NCBI GenBank assembly: GCA_027449805.1
Contig: DAIDKY010000001.1
Location: 1-33,764, forward strand
Origin: a bacterium
Lineage (GTDB): Bacteria > Patescibacteriota > Saccharimonadia > UBA4664
Reading direction: 5' to 3'
DNA length: 33,764 nt
This document shows positions 14,977-22,121 of the stretch, piece by piece. A model generated the notes under the pieces. It was given only the letters and a program-made list of their open reading frames with translations, did not search any database and was not told the DNA's origin. Within the stretch, counting starts at the first letter, position 1. Every line of letters begins with the position of its first letter. The translations under genes and the position numbers were made by a program.

Positions 14977-16077
14977 ATGGCGGTAAAACATCATCGTTTA
15001 GAGAAGAGCGAGGAGCGTTTACTGACGCTTCTCAATGCTATGACCGATGCTGCTATCGAGGTAGATACGAATGGTGAAATCCTACACTACAACGGAGCCG
15101 CATTATCGCTTCTTAACAGTCATGTCGACATTAAAGGGGAAAAACTAGATAAGCTGCTACCACTTAAGACTGAGAATGGCGACAAAATCACCTTTGCAGA
15201 ACTCGTTAAGGATGACCCGTCTGCGATAACGAGAAACGATCTTGTTACCGGTGACAAAAGCGAAGGTAATATGAACCTTGAATTAAAGTTGTCGCCGATT
15301 CGAATGACTAAACGTGGCCATCACCAGACCGAGGGCTATATGTTAGTGATACGCGATATCACCCGCCAGCGATCACTCGACGAAGAACGCGATGAGTTTA
15401 TTTCGGTTGCGTCCCATGAACTAAGAACTCCAGTTGCAATTGCCGAAGCCAACCTATCGACAGCACTGCTTCCGGGATTTACCGAGCTAGAACCAAAAGT
15501 TAGAGCGGTATTGAGCCAGGCTCACGATAATATTGTTTTCTTGGGCGAGTTAATTCACGATCTAACAACGCTATCTCGTGCTCAGCGCGACGATCTGCAT
15601 CCGGATTTCAGCTTGGTTGATCTCGGTGCTTTGGTAGTTAAATTGTGGCGAGATTATGCGGCCTTGGCCTCTAGTAAGGGTCTGGAGTTAGACTTTAAAC
15701 CGCCGACGAGTACGGTAAGCGCTGTTACAAGCGAAGAAGAGGTTAGGGAGATTTTACAAAATTTCATCACCAATGCTATTAAGTACACCGAAAAGGGTTC
15801 AGTTACTCTTTCTATACGACGACGCAGTGATAATACGGCTGAACTGGAAGTACGTGATACGGGTATCGGCATCTCGGCCTCTGATCAGAAGCGACTCTTT
15901 ACGAAGTTTTATCGCTCGGAGGATTACCGTACCCGAAGCACTACCGGTACAGGATTAGGCCTCTATATCGCACGAAAGCTTGCAGATCGGCTAGACGCAA
16001 CGATCGAACTCGACTCAAAACTAAATCAAGGTACATCATTCCGCTTGCTGTTGCCACAGCGCGGCCTTGATGAGTAA
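14977..16077 (+). CDS. soluble PAS-domain sensor histidine kinase
   Basis: The 366-residue kinase has no membrane helix. A PAS-like sensor domain covers about residues 11-130. The HisKA dimerisation helix follows with the H box SHELRTP (phospho-accepting H147). The HATPase_c domain carries the N box NFITNAIKYT, G1 DTGIGI, F box FTKFYRSED and G2 GTGLGLYIA. All catalytic motifs are intact. No response regulator gene lies in the window, so it is an orphan here. It begins one base after the preceding secreted/anchored protein gene and overlaps the polyprenyl synthase start (ATGAGTAA, 16070-16077), which points to one operon. Confidence 0.92.
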   Translation: MAVKHHRLEKSEERLLTLLNAMTDAAIEVDTNGEILHYNGAALSLLNSHVDIKGEKLDKLLPLKTENGDKITFAELVKDDPSAITRNDLVTGDKSEGNMNLELKLSPIRMTKRGHHQTEGYMLVIRDITRQRSLDEERDEFISVASHELRTPVAIAEANLSTALLPGFTELEPKVRAVLSQAHDNIVFLGELIHDLTTLSRAQRDDLHPDFSLVDLGALVVKLWRDYAALASSKGLELDFKPPTSTVSAVTSEEEVREILQNFITNAIKYTEKGSVTLSIRRRSDNTAELEVRDTGIGISASDQKRLFTKFYRSEDYRTRSTTGTGLGLYIARKLADRLDATIELDSKLNQGTSFRLLLPQRGLDE

Positions 16078-17161
16078 GATAGGCACTATGTCTAATATCT
16101 TAAGCCTCGAGGCATTTAAATCCGACTGCAATAAACGACTTGAGCGTCTTTATAGCGCACGCATTGACCAGGCAGAGGCAATCGATGCCAGTTATGCCGA
16201 ATTAATATCTGAGCTCCGTACGTTAATCCTACGAGGCGGTAAACGGTTGCGCCCATATCTTACCTACCTAACCTACATGGGGCTAGGCGGCAAAGACACG
16301 GAGGCAATACTTGATTTCGTTGCTTCCCAAGAGCTTTTTCATAACTTTTTAATTATTCATGATGATGTTTTTGATCACGATGTAATGCGCTACGGCGGTC
16401 TTAATATTGCCGGCCGTTATCAAACTACGCTGTCAAAAAAACTTACGCCCTCTGCTAGAAAACATCTAGCCAACACAATGGCGGTTATGGGAGGCGACGT
16501 TACGATCGGACTTGGATTTAGACAGATAATCGAATCGGATTTCCCGGCAGAGACTCGACTCAAAGCCTTGCGTCGAGTCGAGCAAATGATCTTTGATGTT
16601 GCCGGAGGCGAGGTTCTGGACGTATTGATACCGACCTTCGACCTCAACGATGTTACCGAAGAGCGATTATTGCAGACCTATCGCTATAAGACTGCCTCTT
16701 ACAGCTTCGAGGCTCCGATGCAACTGGGAGCAGTCTTGGCAGATGCCGACGATAATACTTTGGCTGCGATTACCGACTTTGCGGTGCCTCTGGGTATCGC
16801 CTTTCAGCTTGCTGACGACCTTCTAAGTGCCTACGGCAACGAGTCCGAGATTGGCAAGTCGGTACTATCGGATCTCCGTGAGGGTAAACGGACTATCCTC
16901 ATAATCAAAGGGATTGAGTTAGCCGACAAACAAGGTCGTGAAGCGATTTATCATGCACTTGGCAACCCCAAAGCCAGCTACAGCGATTTAGGGGCTGTCC
17001 GCACGGTTCTGGATGACTGCGGAGCGCGCCATTATGTCGAATCATTAGCAGCTAGCGAGGTTGAACAGGCTTTATCGCAGCTAAAAGCGATCGGCCTCAG
17101 CAGCGAGGCTCAAGGTGCGATCGAGAAGCTCGCGCAGTTTACAATACATCGGCGAGCCTAG
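16070..17161 (+). CDS. polyprenyl (all-trans) diphosphate synthase
   Basis: This 363-residue enzyme extends allylic diphosphates with isopentenyl diphosphate. RGGKRLRPYL and the first aspartate-rich motif DDVFD (98-102) are canonical. The second region, FQLADDLLSAYG then SDLREGKRT, has Ser where many homologues have the last Asp, similar to the DDLLG form of actinobacterial-type geranylgeranyl synthases. The product chain length cannot be read with confidence. In cells with few lipid genes, such an enzyme probably feeds the polyprenyl carrier for envelope glycan synthesis. ATG 16070 overlaps the kinase stop by 8 nt; ATG 16088 is an alternative. The gap to 17290 holds the next promoter. Confidence 0.88.
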   Translation: MSKIGTMSNILSLEAFKSDCNKRLERLYSARIDQAEAIDASYAELISELRTLILRGGKRLRPYLTYLTYMGLGGKDTEAILDFVASQELFHNFLIIHDDVFDHDVMRYGGLNIAGRYQTTLSKKLTPSARKHLANTMAVMGGDVTIGLGFRQIIESDFPAETRLKALRRVEQMIFDVAGGEVLDVLIPTFDLNDVTEERLLQTYRYKTASYSFEAPMQLGAVLADADDNTLAAITDFAVPLGIAFQLADDLLSAYGNESEIGKSVLSDLREGKRTILIIKGIELADKQGREAIYHALGNPKASYSDLGAVRTVLDDCGARHYVESLAASEVEQALSQLKAIGLSSEAQGAIEKLAQFTIHRRA

Positions 17162-17252
17162 ACGAGGTTACAGTACAAATCCGCCATTTTATGTAAAAAT
17201 AACTAGTTTTATGGTGGATAATACAGAGTAAATGGGGAAATCAGTCTAAAAG

Positions 17253-17282
17253 TTGATATTCAAGGGCGAAGAGTGCTTTAAT
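17253..17282 (+). promoter_or_regulatory. promoter of the zinc-ribbon membrane protein
   Basis: TTGATA (17253-17258), 18 nt ending TGC, TTTAAT (17277-17282). ATG 17290 lies 7 nt after the -10, so the second of two in-frame ATGs is the probable leaderless start. Confidence 0.5.
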
Positions 17283-17289
17283 AATGCTA

Positions 17290-18510
17290 ATGCTTTGCCC
17301 AAACTGTCACTCAGATGATGTCATCACCGTACAGGATCAACAGATCTGTGTTAACTGCGGGCGTTTATTAACTAAAGCCGAGGCAGCCGCACAAATAAAA
17401 AAAGCTCCGTCATCAAAGATAAAAGTTGCTTCAAAGCGCGGTCCTGGACGGCCACGTGCCGCCAAGCTCGATACTCCCATGCAAAAACCCGCTTCGCATA
17501 GTGTGTCGATCAATGATATTAAGCCTCGGAGACCCGCGCCCCAGCCGGCCTCAACGCCCGAAATCACACCAATTGCACTAAAGTCGAAGAAGGCGAAGAT
17601 TAAGCATGGTGCAGCATTTATGGCCGGTTTTAGGGCTTTGCGTCCCACGTGGATCGCTTTGATGCTGCCGGGAGCTATTACGGTTGCCATTGCACTTGTC
17701 TATACGGCTAATTCGTATCTCCATACTGCGCGCCTGCAGCAGGCGCCTGAATTTACTATCGCGGTTCTCGTTTTCATCACCGGTCTCGTTTGGTTGCGTT
17801 TTATTCGCGCCGGCGTAATGTTTCAACGCGCCGGGGTCCACGACCATCGTCTATCAAATTACGGATCGGCGCTGCGGGCGAGCCTTGCTAGAGACGGTCA
17901 ACTCAAGCTATTTTATCTACGCCATACCGCAGCGGCGCTTGCCGAACTAAGTCTACTGACTCTTGTTGTTTGGTATGGCGGCCGCTTAACTATTCTTCCT
18001 AATTTACTTCATATCGGCCTGCTCTTTATCGCTTGTTTCGGCCTGCTTTACCTGCTTGGCAGCCTCTGGGTGGTACAACGCTTGGTAGAGGCCGGTATTA
18101 TGGTTAGCAGTCTTAAGTTGCCCGCAGCCCATTGGTTGGCCTGGCGATTTTGGCGCAAACACTGGGAACTGCTTGGCGCTCGATTGATTGCTTTGCTAAT
18201 TATTCTAACGCTCGGCGCCGGGGTTGCGATTGGTCTCAGAGCCGGCCTCCACGGCCTTGATCAAACGATAAAGGTTTGTCTGCTGGTGGGTGTTGGCGGA
18301 TTTGGTATAGCGATTCTTACGGTATTTTCAGGCGGTGTTACAGAAGATCTGTATCGACAACTAGTCGGAATCGATGAGTCAGAACGTTCATCGCGATTAC
18401 TTGGACAACGTCACGCCGTTAAGCCGCGTTGGGGCGCAAAAGTACTCTTTCTCGCCGGTCTTATCCTGCCGTTAGCTGCTGCCGTTATGATCGCATACCT
18501 ATGGCATTGA
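17290..18510 (+). CDS. zinc-ribbon, AT-hook-like, multi-pass membrane protein
   Basis: The 406-residue product combines three parts. Residues 1-24 form a TFIIB/TFIIS-like zinc ribbon (CPNC, then CVNCG). Residues about 40-110 are a basic, proline-rich linker containing KRGPGRPRAAK, which resembles an AT hook. From about residue 115 on there are seven hydrophobic segments, ending LILPLAAAVMIAYLW. The cytoplasmic N terminus could bind DNA or a protein partner while the rest sits in the membrane. I do not know a named family with this order. The start is set by the -10 box 7 nt upstream. ATG 17284 would add two residues. Confidence 0.75.
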   Translation: MLCPNCHSDDVITVQDQQICVNCGRLLTKAEAAAQIKKAPSSKIKVASKRGPGRPRAAKLDTPMQKPASHSVSINDIKPRRPAPQPASTPEITPIALKSKKAKIKHGAAFMAGFRALRPTWIALMLPGAITVAIALVYTANSYLHTARLQQAPEFTIAVLVFITGLVWLRFIRAGVMFQRAGVHDHRLSNYGSALRASLARDGQLKLFYLRHTAAALAELSLLTLVVWYGGRLTILPNLLHIGLLFIACFGLLYLLGSLWVVQRLVEAGIMVSSLKLPAAHWLAWRFWRKHWELLGARLIALLIILTLGAGVAIGLRAGLHGLDQTIKVCLLVGVGGFGIAILTVFSGGVTEDLYRQLVGIDESERSSRLLGQRHAVKPRWGAKVLFLAGLILPLAAAVMIAYLWH

Positions 18511-18568
18511 CTTTTCGAGCTTATTACACTAGTATTGAAGCCAAAGCCGAAGGCTTTTTAATTTTGGC
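18507..18568 (+). promoter_or_regulatory. secE operon promoter and leader hairpin
   Basis: TTGACT (18507-18512), 17 nt, TAGTAT (18530-18535). The transcript would begin almost at a hairpin, AAAGCC (18543-18548) with GGCTTT (18552-18557), followed by a T-run. An alternative stem is GCCAAA (18540-18545) with TTTGGC (18563-18568). It may serve as terminator for the upstream gene, attenuator, or 5' stabiliser. Confidence 0.55.
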
Positions 18569-18604
18569 TGCAAACAGCCCTATGACCGCAAAAGGAGACG
18601 GACA

Positions 18605-18787
18605 ATGAGACCACTATTCGAGTATCTCAGTGCATCCCGCGCCGAACTAGCCAAAGTAGCTTGGCCAAACCGCCGCCAGACTGTACGTTTAACCTTCATA
18701 GTTATCATTTTTTCACTGATACTAGCGGTCATTATCGGGGCGCTCGATTACCTCTTCTCGCTCGGTCTGCAGAAACTCATCTCTTAA
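18605..18787 (+). CDS. secE: preprotein translocase subunit SecE
   Basis: The 60-residue single-helix form of SecE, which clamps SecY in the export channel. The conserved amphipathic segment SRAELAKVAWPNRRQT precedes one transmembrane helix (about residues 28-52, LTFIVIIFSLILAVIIGALDY). This is the usual short bacterial type. AAAGGAG upstream of ATG 18605 gives a strong ribosome binding site. It heads the secE-nusG-rplK-rplA operon; nusG follows after 15 nt. Confidence 0.93.
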   Translation: MRPLFEYLSASRAELAKVAWPNRRQTVRLTFIVIIFSLILAVIIGALDYLFSLGLQKLIS

Positions 18788-18802
18788 CCCGTAAGGACAA
18801 TC

Positions 18803-19357
18803 ATGGCGAACGATATTAAGCCCAGCGCAAACTCGACTCAACCCTGGTACGTTATTCATACTTACTCAGGCTATGAGGATAGAGTGGCCGAGAACCTCCG
18901 CCAGCGCATCGAGACGATGCATATGGCCGATAAGATCTTTGATGTAATAGTTCCAAAAGAGAATCAGATCGAGATTAAGAATGGCCGTCGTCGTATTGTT
19001 GAGCGTCGCATCTTCCCAGGCTACGTGCTGGTGCAGATGGATGTTACCGAGGACTCATGGTTCGTCGTTCGTAATACTCCAAACGTGACGGGTTTTGTCG
19101 GTTCTGGCACAACCCCCACGCCGATCGACGAGGATGAGGTTCGACACATTCAAAAGCGAATGGGAGTTGAGGAGCCTAAGTTCAAAATTGACTTCTCGAC
19201 AGGCGAGTCGGTTAACATCGTTGACGGGCCGTTCAAGGGCTTTGACGGCATGGTCTCTGATATCGACGAGAATAAGGGCAAGATCAAAGTATTGGTTAAT
19301 ATGTTTGGACGCGAGACGCCGGTGGAACTCGATTCGCTCCAGGTAAAGAAGATCTAG
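18803..19357 (+). CDS. nusG: transcription termination/antitermination factor NusG
   Basis: The 184-residue factor couples RNA polymerase to ribosomes or Rho. The NGN domain opens with PWYVIHTYSGYEDRVAENLRQ and includes FPGYVLVQMD. The C-terminal KOW domain is at about residues 130-184 (ESVNIVDGPFKGFDGMVSDI). Length and order are standard. It lies between secE and rplK with short spacing, as in most bacteria. Confidence 0.95.
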   Translation: MANDIKPSANSTQPWYVIHTYSGYEDRVAENLRQRIETMHMADKIFDVIVPKENQIEIKNGRRRIVERRIFPGYVLVQMDVTEDSWFVVRNTPNVTGFVGSGTTPTPIDEDEVRHIQKRMGVEEPKFKIDFSTGESVNIVDGPFKGFDGMVSDIDENKGKIKVLVNMFGRETPVELDSLQVKKI

Positions 19358-19366
19358 GAGATTACG

Positions 19367-19798
19367 ATGGCAGATGTAGTAAAGCCGGTTAAGGCAAATA
19401 TTAAATTCCGAGTTCCGGCCGGCAAGGCTACGCCCGCCCCGCCGGTAGGCTCTACCCTCGGAGCCCATGGTGTTAATATGATGGACTTTATCAACGCTTT
19501 TAACGAACAGACGCGTGAGATGGATGGTTTACTTAGCGTCCGTGTAGCGGTTTACGAGGACCGAACCTTTGACTTTAGCGTTAAAGGTGAGTCAATGGCC
19601 TCGCTTATCCGTAAGGCTGCCGGCGTCGAAAAGGGCTCGGGTGTACCGAACAAGACTAAAGTCGCGACTCTAACCAAGGCGCAGGTCAGCGAGTTGGCCG
19701 AGAAGAAGATGGCCGATATGAACGCACACGACCTCGAGGCTGCCGCTAAGGTGGTTGCCGGAACCGCCCGCTCGATGGGAATCGAAGTCGAAGCATAA
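19367..19798 (+). CDS. rplK: 50S ribosomal protein L11
   Basis: The 143-residue protein forms the GTPase-associated centre base with 23S rRNA. The N-terminal proline-rich segment PAGKATPAPPVGSTLGAHGVN and the C-terminal rRNA-binding domain ending AGTARSMGIEVEA are canonical. GGAG lies upstream of ATG 19367. It is separated from rplA by a 57-nt gap that holds an L1-type RNA site. Confidence 0.96.
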   Translation: MADVVKPVKANIKFRVPAGKATPAPPVGSTLGAHGVNMMDFINAFNEQTREMDGLLSVRVAVYEDRTFDFSVKGESMASLIRKAAGVEKGSGVPNKTKVATLTKAQVSELAEKKMADMNAHDLEAAAKVVAGTARSMGIEVEA

Positions 19799-19811
19799 AC
19801 TAATAATGTAA

Positions 19812-19843
19812 CGTGGGAGGTCGAGCAGACCGCTTGAACCACG
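19812..19843 (+). promoter_or_regulatory. L1-type autoregulatory mRNA hairpin before rplA
   Basis: CGTGG (19812-19816) pairs with CCACG (19839-19843) and GGTC (19819-19822) with GACC (19828-19831), with an asymmetric internal loop GA/GCTTGAA. This matches the pattern of L1-binding sites that mimic the 23S rRNA L1 stalk. It ends just before Shine-Dalgarno AAGGAG (19844-19849), so L1 binding would block rplA translation. The pairing is seen; the L1 role is inferred. Confidence 0.65.
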
Positions 19844-19855
19844 AAGGAGATGAAG

Positions 19856-20872
19856 ATGGCAAAGGCCAAGAAGACTGAAGAAGAAATTATTGAAACTGAG
19901 GAGCTGGCCGAAGAGCTCGAAGAGGTTCGAGAAACTGAGCCTAATATTGATTTGCCCGACGAAGCCGTTAACATGAACGACACCGGCGAGGGCGAGCCGA
20001 ATGAGATTGATGAGGATGGCGCTCCTCGTCCTACCAAAGCCGGCAAGCGTAGTGCTAAGGCTCAGCGCGAGGCAGAAGAGGAGGAGGCACGCCAGGAGGC
20101 TAAGGAGCAACCTAAGGAAGCCCCTGCGAAGGTTGTGCACCGTCGCCAGGAGCCCAACCCGTTGCATCAGCACGGTAAGAAATATCGTGAAGTGGCCAAG
20201 AAGGTCGAGCCTGGCAAGATTTATTCCCTGGAAGAAGCCCTGGCTCTTGCAGTTGATACCGCCACAACCAAGTTTGATTCAAGCGTCGAGGTCCACATTG
20301 GACTTGGTGTAGACCCGCGTCAGGCTGATCAGATGGTCCGTGCCAGCGTTGTACTGCCTCATGGTACCGGGCGTAGTATCCGTGTTGCCGTCATCGCGTC
20401 CGAGGCAAAGCAAGCCGAGGCTAAGGCCGCCGGTGCTGATCGTATCGGTGAAGCCGACCTCCTGGCCGAGATCGAGAAAGGTAAACTCGACTTCGACCTA
20501 CTGATCGCCACTCCTGACATGATGAGCAAACTGGGCAAGGCCGCCAAGGTCTTAGGCCCGCGTGGTCTAATGCCGAATCCAAAGAGCGGCAGTGTTACAC
20601 CAGATGTTGCAACGGCCGTTAAGCAGGCAAAGGCAGGCAAGGTAGAGTTCCGTATCGACAAGCAGGCCATCGTTCACCAGGCTGTCGGCAAGGTCAGTTT
20701 TAAGGCCGATGATCTCCTCAATAACACCAAGACATTGATCGCCGCTGTAATGAACGCCAAGCCCTCGACCACTAAGGGCACCTATGTAAAGTCCATGGCA
20801 ATTGCCACCACTATGGGCCCGGGCGTAAAAGTCGATGTGACCCAGGCGATCGCACTGAGCACTAAGCGTTAA
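19856..20872 (+). CDS. rplA: 50S ribosomal protein L1 with long acidic N-terminal extension
   Basis: L1 binds the mobile stalk of 23S rRNA and helps release E-site tRNA; it often represses its own operon. The conserved L1 body begins around residue 107 (GKKYREVAKKVEPGKIYSLEEAL) and has the normal length to the C terminus, including LGPRGLMPNPKSGSVT. Ahead of it are about 105 extra residues rich in Glu, Asp, Lys and Ala, predicted disordered or helical. ATG 19856 is chosen over ATG 19850 since AAGGAG is then 6 nt upstream. Total length is 338 residues against about 230 usual. The extension is in frame with no internal start preceded by a good ribosome site that I can see. Confidence 0.93.
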   Translation: MAKAKKTEEEIIETEELAEELEEVRETEPNIDLPDEAVNMNDTGEGEPNEIDEDGAPRPTKAGKRSAKAQREAEEEEARQEAKEQPKEAPAKVVHRRQEPNPLHQHGKKYREVAKKVEPGKIYSLEEALALAVDTATTKFDSSVEVHIGLGVDPRQADQMVRASVVLPHGTGRSIRVAVIASEAKQAEAKAAGADRIGEADLLAEIEKGKLDFDLLIATPDMMSKLGKAAKVLGPRGLMPNPKSGSVTPDVATAVKQAKAGKVEFRIDKQAIVHQAVGKVSFKADDLLNNTKTLIAAVMNAKPSTTKGTYVKSMAIATTMGPGVKVDVTQAIALSTKR

Positions 20873-20875
20873 GGA

Positions 20876-20904
20876 CCTGCCGACCAAATAGTCTAGACGG
20901 CAGG
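20876..20904. terminator. hairpin between rplA and the convergent gene
   Basis: CCTGCCG (20876-20882) pairs perfectly with CGGCAGG (20898-20904). No T-run follows on either strand, so termination would be atypical. It overlaps the 3' end of the reverse gene. Confidence 0.45.
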
Positions 20905-21255
20905 CCTGGGGTTGAGTTCTTTATCGGGGAGACGGCTGCGATCGAGCGGCCACGTCTCGTCGCCATAGCGCGAGTCGAGGACGGTATCCTCAATCTTATA
21001 TCGCCAAATTACGAAGCCCTGACGAGTCAACTCGTCCATAAGCGCTAGCATCCGACCCTTGAGATCTTCGAGGGTCTTGCTGCGTCCGGTGGCGAAGGAG
21101 TCGTCACGCGAACGCTCTGGGAGATCGTTCTGTCGTCTTCGCATGAGCAGCTCGGCTACATGGAAGCCGTAATGGCTGCATATCGTTACGAGCTCTTCGT
21201 GCTGCTCATCGAAGAGCGGCTCGAGAGTGATGTGTGCCTCGTAGTAGTACGTCAT
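20893..21255 (-). CDS. conserved-looking 120-residue protein, family not recognised
   Basis: The product begins MTYYYEAHITLEPLFDEQ and has a mid-region LLMRRRQNDLPERSRDDSFATGR and KTLEDLKGRMLALMDELTRQGF. It reads like a small alpha/beta domain with charged surface patches and no membrane helix. On this strand AAAGGAG precedes ATG 21255 and a good promoter lies further upstream (21329-21301). It is divergent from dcd and convergent with rplA. It sits in the insertion that separates the two ribosomal operons. No function is proposed. Confidence 0.75.
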   Translation of the reverse strand: MTYYYEAHITLEPLFDEQHEELVTICSHYGFHVAELLMRRRQNDLPERSRDDSFATGRSKTLEDLKGRMLALMDELTRQGFVIWRYKIEDTVLDSRYGDETWPLDRSRLPDKELNPRPAV

Positions 21256-21300
21256 CTTGCTCCTTTGTCGGATAGTACGGGGTGCTTCCTGGATGTATTA

Positions 21301-21329
21301 ATAATACCGAACAAAAGGCGTACATGCAA
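21301..21329 (-). promoter_or_regulatory. promoter of the reverse gene 20893-21255
   Basis: Reading the reverse strand, TTGCAT (21329-21324), 17 nt, TATTAT (21306-21301). The -10 lies in the palindrome GTATT-AAT-AATAC (21295-21307), and the -35 is close to the forward dcd promoter. Confidence 0.55.
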
Positions 21330-21342
21330 TGAGGAATTTCCG

Positions 21343-21351
21343 TGATATGAT
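21343..21351 (+). promoter_or_regulatory. extended -10 promoter of the dcd-tmk-thyX operon
   Basis: TGA-TATGAT (TATGAT at 21346-21351) gives a transcript starting near 21358. A 34-nt leader with AAAGGA precedes ATG 21392. No clear -35. Confidence 0.45.
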
Positions 21352-21391
21352 TTTCCTCAAGTATGTCTTTATAAACTCGAAAGGATCAAAA

Positions 21392-22069
21392 ATGGGAGTC
21401 TTTAGTAATCTCCAAATCCGCGCCGCCATCGAGAGTGGTCAGATCGTGGTACATCCGCTCGTTCCAGAGAACGTTCGCGGTTCGAGCGTCGATGTAACCC
21501 TGGGTGAATGGTTTTATGCGACGGAGAAGAGTAACAACCAGAGTCACCTTAACCCGTTTGATGCCGCGGATGTAGCACGGTATTTTGGCAACCCGTTACA
21601 GGCAATGCCAAATGCCGAATGGTGCGAATTGCATCATTGCTTGCCGTTCGCCGGTATACCAGATGATCATCCGGTTATCGTTTTGGGGCCAGGCGAGCGA
21701 ATCCTTGCTCATACGCATGAGTTCATTGGCATTCACGCACCGGGTACAACGGAGATGAAGTCCCGGTCAAGCTGGGGGCGTCTCGGTGTCGCGGCATGTT
21801 TCGATGCGGGCTGGGGTGATCCCGGGTACATCAATCGCTGGACGATGGAGATCTACAACCTCAACCAACGTGAGGCTGTACCCCTGCCTGTAGGAGAACG
21901 AATCGCCCAGATCATCTTTCACGAAACGGGAGAGGTCGAGGATGACTACGGCGCAGTCGGAAAGTACCAGACCGGCTCAGACCTGGCGGAGTTGATCGCA
22001 CAGTGGAGTCCATCACAGATGCTTCCCCGGGCGTTTAAAGATGAGCGCCGTACTCCACTCCCAGTGTGA
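21392..22069 (+). CDS. dcd: dCTP deaminase family protein
   Basis: The 225-residue protein belongs to the dCTP deaminase/dUTPase superfamily. VRGSSVDVTLGEWF is the N-terminal strand motif. TEMKSRSSWGRLGV holds the trimer-interface catalytic SRSS-type segment, followed by FDAGWGDPGYINRWTMEIYN and a C-terminal nucleotide-lid region (AVGKYQTGSDL). Dcd turns dCTP into dUTP, and some members also give dUMP. ATG 21392 is set by AAAGGA 6 nt upstream; the frame from 21329 includes the promoter. It heads the dcd-tmk-thyX unit, whose enzymes form a route from dCTP toward dTTP. Confidence 0.88.
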   Translation: MGVFSNLQIRAAIESGQIVVHPLVPENVRGSSVDVTLGEWFYATEKSNNQSHLNPFDAADVARYFGNPLQAMPNAEWCELHHCLPFAGIPDDHPVIVLGPGERILAHTHEFIGIHAPGTTEMKSRSSWGRLGVAACFDAGWGDPGYINRWTMEIYNLNQREAVPLPVGERIAQIIFHETGEVEDDYGAVGKYQTGSDLAELIAQWSPSQMLPRAFKDERRTPLPV

Positions 22070-22084
22070 TACCATAACTGGGAG
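22058..22084 (+). other. intercistronic hairpin across the dcd stop codon
   Basis: CTCCCAGT (22058-22065) and ACTGGGAG (22077-22084) form a perfect 8-bp stem. The dcd stop (22067-22069) is in its loop. No T-run follows, so it is more likely an mRNA processing or stability element than a terminator. Confidence 0.5.
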
Positions 22085-22121
22085 CTAGGTGAGAGTTCGA
22101 CGACCCTTGAAAAGAGGCAAA

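Noticed and set aside
19552..20173. Two long reverse frames (164 and 167 codons) over rplK and rplA
   Set aside because: Serine- and leucine-rich translations typical of the antisense of acidic, lysine-rich genes; both strands cannot be coding and the forward genes are certain.
624..21309. Shared motif AATACCG right after the -10 at 630-636, 4826-4832 and near 21303-21309 as a regulon operator
   Set aside because: Short AT-rich matches are expected by chance in 34 kb, and the third copy is better explained as the -10 of the reverse-strand promoter at 21301-21329.
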